NCBI GenBank assembly: GCA_016709875.1
Contig: JADJLZ010000001.1
Span: 1-64,000 of the forward strand
DNA: 64,000 nucleotides
From: Planctomycetota bacterium
Lineage (GTDB): Bacteria > Planctomycetota > UBA1135 > GCA-002686595
Direction of reading: 5' to 3'
In this document: piece by piece, positions 17,800 through 26,222 of the stretch
How the letters are laid out: each line of letters opens with the position of its first letter
Position numbering within the stretch: the stretch's first letter is position 1
Program-made: the position numbers and the translations under genes
Notes under the pieces: generated by a model
Told to the model about the DNA's origin: nothing
Seen by the model: the letters and a program-made list of their open reading frames with translations, nothing else
Databases searched by the model: none

Positions 17800-19782
17800 A
17801 TGAACACCCGTCTGATGGCCGCCCTCCTCGCGGCCGGCACAACCTGTTCCTTGGCCTCGGCGAACGTCGTGGCTTCGAACAACCCCAAGACCCGCCAAGT
17901 CCCCTACGTGCAGGCTCAGCAGAACCCGGCGGTCAAGCTGACCGCCGAGCAGAGCAAGCAGGAACGCCTCCTCGCGCAGAAGCTCGCGGCGATCGCGAGC
18001 CAGTCCGCGCCGCTCGCGCAGAGCGGCATGCAGCAGGGCAACCCGACGGGATTCCCGAGCACGCTCGCCCTCGGCGGCGGTGACGACTGCAACACGCCGG
18101 ATGCGATCTTGGGCACCGGCAGTTTCGCCTTCGACAACACGCTCGCCACGACGGGCACCCAGGGCCAGACCGAGGCCATCTGCCTCTTCTTCGGCCAGAC
18201 CGGCATCAACAACGACGTCTGGTTCGCCTGGACCGCGTCGGCCACCGGCACCACCACGGTCTCCTTCTGCGGCACGGCGACGATGGACAGCAAGATCGCC
18301 GTGTACAACGGCTCGACCTGCCCCGGCGGCGCCGCGATCGCCTGCAACGACGACTCCTGCGCTCTGCAGAGCTCGGTCTCGTTCCCCGCGACGAGCGGCA
18401 ACACCTACATGCTCCAGGTCGGCAACTTCCCGGGCGCCACGGCTGGCAGCGGTTCGTTCACGATCTCGGGCGGCGGCGCGGGCCCCGCGAACGACGACTG
18501 CTCGACGGCGGTCGCGATCACGGGCAACGGCCCCTTCGCGTACGACACCACGGGTGCGACCACGAGCTCGCAGCAGTCCGGCGGCTGCGCCACGGCGGGC
18601 CAGGACATTTGGTACGACTGGACCGCGCCCGCGAGCGGCAACGCGCTGCTTTCGCTGTGCGGCAACTCCTACGACACCGTCGCCGCGGCGTATGTCGGCG
18701 CGGGCTGCCCCGTCGGCGGCACGAGCTACTGCAACGACGACAGCTGCGGTCTGCAGAGCGAAGTGATCTTCCCGGTCGTCGCCGGCAGCCACTACATGCT
18801 GCAGATCGGCGGCTTCGGCGCGAACTCGGGCCCCGGCTCGTTCAGCGTGACCATCTCCGCCCCCACCGCGGGTGACAGCTGCAGCACGCCGACCGTCATC
18901 GCGGGCAACGGCACGTTCAACTTCGACAACACGGGCGCGACGACCGGCACCGAAGGCCAGACCGAAGCGGCCTGCCTCGCGTTCGGCTCGACCGCGGTCG
19001 ACAACGACCTGTGGTACCGCTGGACCGCTACCGCCACGGGCACCGCGACCATGTCGCTGTGCACGCTCGCCACGATGGACAGCAAGATCGCGGCCTACGC
19101 CGGCTCGAGCTGCCCGACCGCGGGCACCGCGCTCGCTTGCAACGACGACACCTGCGCGCTGCAGAGCGAGATCCAGTTCGCCGTGACCGCGGGCAGCACC
19201 TACATGCTGCAGCTCGGCAACTTCCCGGGCGGCGCTCCTGGCACTGGCACCTTCACGGTCGACGTGCCCGGTGGTGGCACGGGCGTCAGCTACCTGTGCG
19301 ATCCGGGCAGCGTCGGCGTCACCGCGTGCCCCTGCGGCAACCCCGCCTCGGGCAGCGGCCGCGGCTGTGACAACAGCTCCGCGACCGGCGGCGCGTCGGT
19401 GACGGGTGCGGGCAGCAACGCCCTCGCGACCCCGACCCTGGTCTTCACGACGGCCGGCGAGAAGCCGACCGCCACGACGATCTTCCTGCAGGGCAGTGCG
19501 TCGAACGCGGCCGGCCTGGTCTTCGGCCAGGGCGTGCGCTGCGCGACCGGCGTTCTGAAGCGCCTCTACACGCGCACGGCTTCCGGCGGCAGCGTGACCG
19601 TGCCGAACTTCGGCGCGGGCGACCTGGACATCCCGGCTCGTTCGGCCGCCCTGGGCGATCCGATCAGCGCGGGCCAGAGCCGCTGGTACCTGGCGTACTA
19701 CCGCGACCCGATCGTGCTCGGCGGCTGCGCCGCCACGAGCACCTACAACTGCACCAACACGGCCGAAGTGCCCTGGCAGTAG
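17800..19782 (+). CDS. Secreted repeat protein, array member 2
   Basis: The 660-residue paralogue has a signal peptide (LMAALLAAGTTCSLASA) and NNPKTRQVPYV immediately after it. A Gln-rich linker ends QQGNPTGFPSTLALGG. Three repeat domains follow at about 95-492, with the usual NDVWFAWTA, MDSKIAVY, CNDDSC and YMLQVGN signatures. Residues 497-660 are the shared C-terminal domain (YLCDPGSVGVTACPCGNP, GRGCDNSSATGGA, GVRCATGVLKRLY, RSAALGDPI, WYLAYYRDPIVLGGC, final WQ). CAGGAG precedes the ATG by eight bases. Terminators on both sides suggest its own transcript. Probably a surface or extracellular structural protein; no enzyme motif is visible. Confidence 0.82.
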   Translation: MNTRLMAALLAAGTTCSLASANVVASNNPKTRQVPYVQAQQNPAVKLTAEQSKQERLLAQKLAAIASQSAPLAQSGMQQGNPTGFPSTLALGGGDDCNTPDAILGTGSFAFDNTLATTGTQGQTEAICLFFGQTGINNDVWFAWTASATGTTTVSFCGTATMDSKIAVYNGSTCPGGAAIACNDDSCALQSSVSFPATSGNTYMLQVGNFPGATAGSGSFTISGGGAGPANDDCSTAVAITGNGPFAYDTTGATTSSQQSGGCATAGQDIWYDWTAPASGNALLSLCGNSYDTVAAAYVGAGCPVGGTSYCNDDSCGLQSEVIFPVVAGSHYMLQIGGFGANSGPGSFSVTISAPTAGDSCSTPTVIAGNGTFNFDNTGATTGTEGQTEAACLAFGSTAVDNDLWYRWTATATGTATMSLCTLATMDSKIAAYAGSSCPTAGTALACNDDTCALQSEIQFAVTAGSTYMLQLGNFPGGAPGTGTFTVDVPGGGTGVSYLCDPGSVGVTACPCGNPASGSGRGCDNSSATGGASVTGAGSNALATPTLVFTTAGEKPTATTIFLQGSASNAAGLVFGQGVRCATGVLKRLYTRTASGGSVTVPNFGAGDLDIPARSAALGDPISAGQSRWYLAYYRDPIVLGGCAATSTYNCTNTAEVPWQ

Positions 19783-19800
19783 TCGCACTGGGATCGTTAC

Positions 19801-19843
19801 GGCGCCCCGCGCGGTCTCCGGACCTCGCGGGGCGCCTTCGTTT
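19801..19843 (+). terminator. Rho-independent-type terminator after array member 2
   Basis: A perfect 11-bp stem (GGCGCCCCGCG at 19801-19811 and its complement at 19826-19836) is followed by TTCGTTT. It sits 18 bases after the stop codon of array member 2. Confidence 0.78.
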
Positions 19844-20117
19844 GCGCTCTACGCCCTCCATCCCGGGCGGTTCCAGATTCACAATCGACCTCCAGGATTC
19901 CTGCACAAACAAAAGCTCCCGAGCCCGGGAGCGCAGGCCCGCGGCCTACCGGGACACCCCCCAATCACAAAAAAAACTTCCTGAAAACAGCCAAGCAGGC
20001 CCGTTTTCAGGAACTCCCGGTATGGTGAAGCATCCGGCATCCTGTGAGCAGGTGCACTCTGCCGGACCCCTTTCGAACGCCTGCGCTTCCCCACCCCACG
20101 AGACCGGAGACTGCAAG
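19844..20117. promoter_or_regulatory. Leader region with two hairpins facing A-tracts
   Basis: This non-coding gap before array member 3 holds two perfect inverted repeats. The first is GCTCCCG/CGGGAGC at 19915-19932, preceded by ACAAACAAAA. The second is TTCCTGAAAAC with its complement at 19978-20013, preceded by eight A's. Read on the minus strand, each is a stem followed by a T-rich run, as in intrinsic terminators, although no minus-strand gene lies here. On the plus strand they would form structures in the leader of member 3. The promoter of member 3 must lie in this region but was not identified. Confidence 0.5.
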
Positions 20118-23100
20118 ATGAACATTCGTTGGATGACCACCTTCCTGGTGGCAAGCTCGACGGCCACGCTGGCTTTTGCCAGCGGCCCCGCGTCGACAAA
20201 TCCGAAGACCGCGCAGAAGCCCTACCAAAAGCCTGTTGCGGCTGAGCGCGTCCTGAAGGGCGTCGCACCGACCGCCAAGGAATCCGCGCTGCTGAAGATC
20301 AGCCCCGCTGAGAAGCAGCGCCTGTACGACGCCCAGCAGCTGCAGCGCAAGCTCGCCGCGATCGCCAGCCAGCCCGCGCCCCTCGCGCAGAGCGGTGGCC
20401 ACCAGCAGGCGAACCCGCGCAATCTCCCCAGCACACTCGCCCTCGGCGGCGGTGACGACTGCGCGACGCCGGACGCGATCTCTGGCAACGGCAGCTTCGC
20501 CTTCGACAACTCACTCGCCACGACGGGCACCCAGGGCCAGACCGAGGCGAGCTGCCTCTTCTTCGGCCAGACCGGTCTCAACAACGACGTGTGGTTCGCC
20601 TGGACCGCTCCGTCGAACGGCACCGCGACCTTCTCGCTCTGCACCGGCACGACGATGGACAGCAAGATCGCCGTGTACAACGGCGCGACTTGTCCGGCCG
20701 GCGCCGCGATCGCCTGCAACGACGATTCGTGCAGCCTGCAGAGCCAGACCACCTTCACGGCGGTCGGCGGCAACACCTACATGCTGCAGCTGGGCAACTT
20801 CCCCGGCGGCACCGGCGGCAGCGGCACGTTCACGATGAACGTGACCGGCGGCGGCGGCGGCCCGGCGAACGACGGCTGCTCGACGCCGACGGCGATCAGC
20901 GGTGCGGGCCCCTTCGCCTTCGACACGACGGGTGCGACCACGAGCGCTCAGCAGAGCGGCTCGTGCGCGACCTCCGGCCATGACCTGTGGTACGACTGGA
21001 CCGCCAGCGCCACGGGCACCGTCACCTTCGCGACCTGCGGCCTGGCCTCGTTCGACACCGTGATCGCGGTGTACGACGGCGCCGGCTGCCCCGCGGGTGG
21101 CTCGCTCGCGTGCAACGACGACTCCTGCGGCGCGCAGAGCAGCACCACCTTCGCTGCGACCGCCGGCAACCACTACATGCTGCAGGTCGGCGGCTTCGGC
21201 GCGTCTGTCGGGACCGGCTCCTTCTCGCTCTCCACGAGCGTCACCGGCCCTGCCAACGACGAGTGCACGGCCGCGACCGCCATTTCGGGCAACGGCTCGT
21301 TCCCCTTCGACAGCACCGCGGCGACGACGAGCGTGGACGGCCAGGCCGAAACGGCTTGCCTGTTCTTCGGCTCGACGGCGATCGACCACGACCTGTGGTA
21401 CGCCTGGACCGCGCCGGTCACGGGCACCGCGACCTACGAGGTCTGCGGCGGCAGCTCGATGGACAGCAAGATCGCGGTGTACTCCGGCTCGAGCTGCCCG
21501 ACCTCCGGCTCGGCCCTCGCGTGCAACGACGACTTCTGCGCCCTGCAGAGCTCGGTCACGTTCCCGGTCATCGGCGGCAGCAGCTACATGCTGCAGCTCG
21601 GCACCTTCCCCGGTGCGTCCGGCGGCACGGGCACCTTCTCGGTGAACGTCGCTCCCGCGGCGAACCCCGACGACTGCTCGACGCCGACGGCGATCTCGGG
21701 CAACGGCGTGTTCCCCTTCGACAACAGCGCGGCGACGACCGGCACGGAAGGTCAGTCCGAAGCGGCCTGCCTGTTCTTCGGTTCTACCGGGCTCGACAAC
21801 GACGTGTGGTACGCCTGGACGGCCGGCAACAGCGGCACCGCGACCTTCTCGCTGTGCACGCTCTCCACGATGGACAGCAAGATCGCCGTCTACGACGGCT
21901 CGAGCTGCCCGAGCAGCGCGGCCCTCGCGTGCAACGACGACTCCTGCAGCCTGCAGAGCTCGCTCACGTTCGCCGCGGTCGCCGGCAACACCTACATGCT
22001 GCAGATCGGGAACTTCCCCGGCGGCACCGGTGCTGTCGGTTCCTTCTCGATGAACGTCGTCACCTCCGGCCCGGCCAATGACAACTGCTCGGCGGCGACG
22101 CTGATCAGCGGTCTGGGGACCTTCCCCTTCGACACGACCGGCGCGACCACCAGCGCCCAGCAGGGCGGTGCCTGCGGCACGTCGAACCTCGACGTGTGGT
22201 ACGACTGGACCGCTCCGAGCACCGGCGTGTGCACTCTGACCCTGTGCAACGGCGCGGTGGCCTTCGACTCGTTGATCAACGTGTACGACGGCTCCGGTTG
22301 CCCGAGCGGCGCGGCCCTCGCGTGCAACGACGACAACTGTGGCCTGGTGAGCGCGCTGAGCTTCAACGCCATCAGCGGCAACAGCTACATGTTCCAGATC
22401 GGCGCCTTCAGCACGGGCAGTGGCTCGGGTTCGTTCGACGTCAACATCGTCGCGCCGCCCGCTCCCTGCACGCCCTGGGACGACGGCACGACCGAGAACC
22501 TGATCGGCTTCAACACCATCTCGAACGACCTCGTCTGGGCCAACCGCTTCGGCGCTCCCAGCCAGGTCAACACGATCGACTCGGTCGACGTGATGTGGGG
22601 CTCGCCGCTCTTCCCGGGTCTCAACCCGGGCAACGGTAGCCCGACGGACGTGTTCATCTGGGTCGACGGTCCGACGCAGGACGGCGACCCGAGCGACGCG
22701 ACGCTGCTCGTCTCGATCCCGGCGACGGTCTCGAACGTGGACACGGACACGTACGCGAACTTCCCGATCGCCCCGCGCACCATCACCGGCGTGTTCTTCG
22801 TGGGTACGCACCAGTCGTGCACCACGGGCCAGTTCCCGGCCTCGACCGACCAGACCGCGCACCCGTTCTCGAACGTGTCGTGGGTCTGGGGTGATCCGGC
22901 GAACCCGGCGGCGAACTACGCCAACCCGGGCGCGAACGTGCAGCCCCCGATCTCGCTCGACGCGATCGGCATCCCCGGCCAGTTGTGCGTGCGCGTCAAC
23001 TGCAGCAGCGGTCCCGCGACGTACCTGTGCGAACCCGGCCTCGGCGGCGTGATGTCCTGCCCCTGCTCGAACCCGCCCTCGGGCTCGAGCCGTGGTTGCG

Positions 23101-23507
23101 ACAACAGCGCCGGCACCGGCGGTGCGTTCCTCGTGGCGAGCGGCTCGGCCAACGTGGCCGCGTCGACGCTCGCGTTCAACACGCAGAACCAGGTCGCCAG
23201 CTCGTTCTCGATGCTCGTTCAGGGCGACGCCCTGACCGCCGCCGGAACGACCTTCGGCCAGGGCGTGCGCTGCGTCGGAGGCACCCTCCGCCGCATGTAC
23301 GTGCACTTCTCGAGCGGCGGAAGCGCGAGCTTCCCGGGCGCGCTCGACCCCGACATCGCCACCCGCTCGGCTACCCTCGGTGACACGCTCACCTCGGGTG
23401 CGACGCGCTGGTACTCGGTGGTCTACCGCGACGTCAACGTCCTCGGCGGCTGCGCCTCGACGGCGACGTTCAACGTCACCAACACGGCGGAAGTGATCTG
23501 GCAGTGA
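20118..23507 (+). CDS. Secreted repeat protein, array member 3
   Basis: At 1129 residues this is the second largest paralogue. The signal peptide (MTTFLVASSTATLAFASG) is followed by STNPKTAQKPYQ and a helical Lys/Gln-rich linker. Five repeat domains span about 114-783, each with D(V/L)WY.WTA, CNDD and YMLQ.G signatures. Residues 784-965 are an extra module starting CTPWDDGTTENLIG, with DVFIWVDGPTQDGDPSDATL and ITGVFFVGTHQSC; members 4 and 5 also have it. The shared C-terminal domain occupies 969-1129 and ends VIWQ. It is the most diverged tail of the five (LRRMYVHFSSGGSASFPG). GGAGA lies upstream of the ATG. The multi-domain chain suggests an extended surface fibre or adhesin (inference). Confidence 0.82.
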   Translation: MNIRWMTTFLVASSTATLAFASGPASTNPKTAQKPYQKPVAAERVLKGVAPTAKESALLKISPAEKQRLYDAQQLQRKLAAIASQPAPLAQSGGHQQANPRNLPSTLALGGGDDCATPDAISGNGSFAFDNSLATTGTQGQTEASCLFFGQTGLNNDVWFAWTAPSNGTATFSLCTGTTMDSKIAVYNGATCPAGAAIACNDDSCSLQSQTTFTAVGGNTYMLQLGNFPGGTGGSGTFTMNVTGGGGGPANDGCSTPTAISGAGPFAFDTTGATTSAQQSGSCATSGHDLWYDWTASATGTVTFATCGLASFDTVIAVYDGAGCPAGGSLACNDDSCGAQSSTTFAATAGNHYMLQVGGFGASVGTGSFSLSTSVTGPANDECTAATAISGNGSFPFDSTAATTSVDGQAETACLFFGSTAIDHDLWYAWTAPVTGTATYEVCGGSSMDSKIAVYSGSSCPTSGSALACNDDFCALQSSVTFPVIGGSSYMLQLGTFPGASGGTGTFSVNVAPAANPDDCSTPTAISGNGVFPFDNSAATTGTEGQSEAACLFFGSTGLDNDVWYAWTAGNSGTATFSLCTLSTMDSKIAVYDGSSCPSSAALACNDDSCSLQSSLTFAAVAGNTYMLQIGNFPGGTGAVGSFSMNVVTSGPANDNCSAATLISGLGTFPFDTTGATTSAQQGGACGTSNLDVWYDWTAPSTGVCTLTLCNGAVAFDSLINVYDGSGCPSGAALACNDDNCGLVSALSFNAISGNSYMFQIGAFSTGSGSGSFDVNIVAPPAPCTPWDDGTTENLIGFNTISNDLVWANRFGAPSQVNTIDSVDVMWGSPLFPGLNPGNGSPTDVFIWVDGPTQDGDPSDATLLVSIPATVSNVDTDTYANFPIAPRTITGVFFVGTHQSCTTGQFPASTDQTAHPFSNVSWVWGDPANPAANYANPGANVQPPISLDAIGIPGQLCVRVNCSSGPATYLCEPGLGGVMSCPCSNPPSGSSRGCDNSAGTGGAFLVASGSANVAASTLAFNTQNQVASSFSMLVQGDALTAAGTTFGQGVRCVGGTLRRMYVHFSSGGSASFPGALDPDIATRSATLGDTLTSGATRWYSVVYRDVNVLGGCASTATFNVTNTAEVIWQ

Positions 23508-23563
23508 TCGCCTGACACGACCGCAGGGAGCGCGGGCGCACGAGCGTCCCGCGCGACCTCGAC

Positions 23564-23600
23564 CTCCGGGGCCGGCCTTTGGGCTGGCCCCGGAGTGTTT
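23564..23600 (+). terminator. Rho-independent-type terminator after array member 3
   Basis: A perfect 10-bp stem (CTCCGGGGCC at 23564-23573 with its complement at 23586-23595) is followed by TGTTT. It lies 57 bases after the stop of array member 3. Confidence 0.78.
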
Positions 23601-23768
23601 CTAGGTACAGGGGTGGGCGTTGGAATCCGAACGGAAGTCACCCTTTTTGGCGGTTCTGAAGTAGCGTGGTGCGAGCCCCCGAAGCGATGCAGGCGCGCCA
23701 CGGGTGCAGTTCCAATCCAAGGCCTGCAAGTCATCCCCCGCAGAAGTTCAGCTCAGGAGATCGTTCTC

Positions 23769-25886
23769 ATGGATATTCGCTTCCTGGCCACTCTCATGGT
23801 GGCGGGCACGACGTGTTCGATCGCATCGGCCGATGTCACGACGGCCGTCAACCCCAAGACCCAGCAGGTCCCCTACCAGGCTCGCAAGATCCAAGCACAG
23901 CGCGAAAACGAAGCGCGCATGCTCGCGATGAAGCAGGCCGCGGTGCAGCAGCAACTCTCGTCGATGTCGCAGGGCGGAATGCAGCAGGGCAATCCGACAG
24001 GCATGCCTAGCACACTCGCGCTCGGCGGCGGCGACAGCTGCGCAACGCCCGACGTGATCTCCGGCAACGGAACCTTCGCGTTCGACAACTCGCTCGCGAC
24101 GACCGGAGCGGAGGGCCAGACTGAAGCCCTTTGCAACTTTTTCGCCACGACGGGCGTCACCAACGACGTGTGGTTCCGCTGGACGGCGCCGAGCACCGGC
24201 AATGCGCTGATGTCGCTTTGCGGCGGCGCGTCGATGGACAGCAAGATCGCGGCCTACGCCGGATCGAGCTGCCCGACGGCCGGCACCGCCCTGGCCTGCA
24301 ACGACGACACGTGCGCCCTGCAGAGCCAGATCAGCTTCTCCGTCACCGGCGGCAGCTCGTACATGCTGCAGCTCGGCAACTACCCGACCGCGCTCGGCAG
24401 CAGCGGCACGTTCACGATGAACGTCTCGGTTCCGATGGGCAACGACGACTGCAGCGCGGCAGTCGTGATCACGGGCACCGGCACCTATCCCTTCGATTCG
24501 ACGCTGGCGACGACGGGCCCGCAGCAGAGCCTGGGTTGCGGCGGCGCCACGGCCTACAACGACGTGTGGTTCAGCTGGACCGCCCCCACGACGGGCATCG
24601 CCGTCTACTCGCTGTGCAACGGCGGCGTCGGCTTTGACTCGCTGATCGCCGCGTATGCGGCGTCCGGTTGCCCGATCGCCGGCACGGCGATCGGCTGCAA
24701 CGACGACAGCTGCGGCCTGGTGAGCTCGATGAGCTTCCCGGTCACCGCGGGCACGAACTACATGCTCCAGCTCGGCGGCTACAGCGCGGCCGCCCTGGGC
24801 ATCGGCTCGTTCGACCTCTCGATCCTCCCGCCCCCCGGCCCGTGCACCCCGCTCGATGACGGCTCCACCGACAACCTCCTGGGTTGGACGGCCGGCGGCG
24901 ACCTGGTCTGGCTGAACCGCTTCGGCCAGGTCGGCGTTCCTTCCACGATCGGCTCGATCGACGTCGCCTGGGGCTCGCTGGCCTTCCCGGCCCTCGGCCC
25001 GGGCAACGGCACCGCGACGGACGTCTTCCTGTATCAGGACGGCGTCTCCCAGGACGGCGATCCCTCCGACGCCACGCTGGTTCTCTCGATCCCGACCACG
25101 ATCTCGGCGGTGGACACCGACACCTTCGTGACGTACCCGATCGCGCCCGTCACGATCACGGGCATCTTCTTCGTGGGTTCGCACGCCGCGCACCTCGCCG
25201 GCCAGTACGTGGCCCCGATGGACCAGACGGCGCACCCCTACGGCCCCGTGTCGTACTTCTTCGGCGACAACACGAGCCCGACGGCGAACTACGCCAACCC
25301 GGGTGCCAACGTGCAGCCGCCGGCGACGTTCGACTCGATCGGCCTCCCCGCGCAGGTTCTCGCCCGCGTCGGTTGCAGCACGGCTCCGGCCACGTACCTG
25401 TGCGATCCGGGCGTCTCGGGCGTGATCAGCTGCCCCTGCACGAACCCGCCCACGGGTAGCCTGCGCGGTTGCAACAACAGCTCCGCCACCGGCGGCGCGT
25501 CCATCACCGCGGCTGGCGGCCACACGCTCGCCACCCCGACCCTGGTCTTCACCACCGCCGGCGAGAAGCCGACGGCGACGTCAATCTTCCTGCAGGGCAA
25601 CGCCGTCCTGAACGCGGGCGTCGCCTTCGGTCAGGGCGTCCGCTGCGTCGGCGGCACCCTGAAGCGTCTCTACACGAAGACGGCTTCCGGCGGCAGCGCG
25701 ACGGCCCCGAACTTCGGCGCCGGCGACCCGAGCATCCCCGCTCGTTCCGCGGCCCTGGGCGACACCATCCTGGCTGGTCAGACGCGCTGGTACCTCACGT
25801 ACTACCGCGATCCGATCGTCCTCGGCGGGTGCGTCGGCACCTCGACCTACAACGCCACCAACACGGCGGCGGTCGTCTGGCAGTGA
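23769..25886 (+). CDS. Secreted repeat protein, array member 4
   Basis: The shortest repeat section of the family, 705 residues in all. The signal peptide is LATLMVAGTTCSIASA, then NPKTQQVPYQ, a Gln/Met-rich linker and PSTLALGGGDSCATP. Only two repeat domains are present (about 88-358). The extra module spans 359-540 (CTPLDDGSTDNLLGWTAGGD, DVFLYQDGVSQDGDPSDATL, ITGIFFVGSHAAH). The shared C-terminal domain covers 544-705 (YLCDPGVSGVISCPC, RGCNNSSATGGA, VRCVGGTLKRLY, PARSAALGD, WYLTYYRDPIVLGGC, WQ). CAGGAG precedes the ATG by seven bases. The modular differences from its neighbours show gain and loss of whole domains. Confidence 0.82.
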   Translation: MDIRFLATLMVAGTTCSIASADVTTAVNPKTQQVPYQARKIQAQRENEARMLAMKQAAVQQQLSSMSQGGMQQGNPTGMPSTLALGGGDSCATPDVISGNGTFAFDNSLATTGAEGQTEALCNFFATTGVTNDVWFRWTAPSTGNALMSLCGGASMDSKIAAYAGSSCPTAGTALACNDDTCALQSQISFSVTGGSSYMLQLGNYPTALGSSGTFTMNVSVPMGNDDCSAAVVITGTGTYPFDSTLATTGPQQSLGCGGATAYNDVWFSWTAPTTGIAVYSLCNGGVGFDSLIAAYAASGCPIAGTAIGCNDDSCGLVSSMSFPVTAGTNYMLQLGGYSAAALGIGSFDLSILPPPGPCTPLDDGSTDNLLGWTAGGDLVWLNRFGQVGVPSTIGSIDVAWGSLAFPALGPGNGTATDVFLYQDGVSQDGDPSDATLVLSIPTTISAVDTDTFVTYPIAPVTITGIFFVGSHAAHLAGQYVAPMDQTAHPYGPVSYFFGDNTSPTANYANPGANVQPPATFDSIGLPAQVLARVGCSTAPATYLCDPGVSGVISCPCTNPPTGSLRGCNNSSATGGASITAAGGHTLATPTLVFTTAGEKPTATSIFLQGNAVLNAGVAFGQGVRCVGGTLKRLYTKTASGGSATAPNFGAGDPSIPARSAALGDTILAGQTRWYLTYYRDPIVLGGCVGTSTYNATNTAAVVWQ

Positions 25887-25941
25887 GCCAGTGACGACGC
25901 GTGCGAGCTCGGCCGAGTGATCGGCCGGGTTCGGATGAACT

Positions 25942-25978
25942 CCGGGGCCGATCCGAAAGGGTCGGCCCCGGCTTCGTT
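25942..25978 (+). terminator. Rho-independent-type terminator after array member 4
   Basis: A perfect 10-bp stem (CCGGGGCCGA at 25942-25951 with its complement at 25962-25971) is followed by CTTCGTT. The stem is similar in sequence to the terminator of array member 3. The remaining 244 bases up to 26222 hold no gene that could be recognised. Confidence 0.75.
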
Positions 25979-26222
25979 GGGGGTACCGACCGGCGTCCCC
26001 GCGGCAGGCGCCCGGGAGGCCGAGAGCGCTTTCGATCGACGGCCCTGGGCCGTTCCCAGCCAGCCCCCCAGGGCGCCCTCTGGAATCGTGCGTAGGGGAC
26101 TGCCCGAAAGCGGGTTTCCTTGTAAGGTAAGGGTACCCGGGGAAGTGCGGTCTTTTCCGCATCGACCGGACTGGCTTCGTTCTCTCCCTGAACCTCAGGA
26201 AAGACCCCCTACGAGATTCCAG

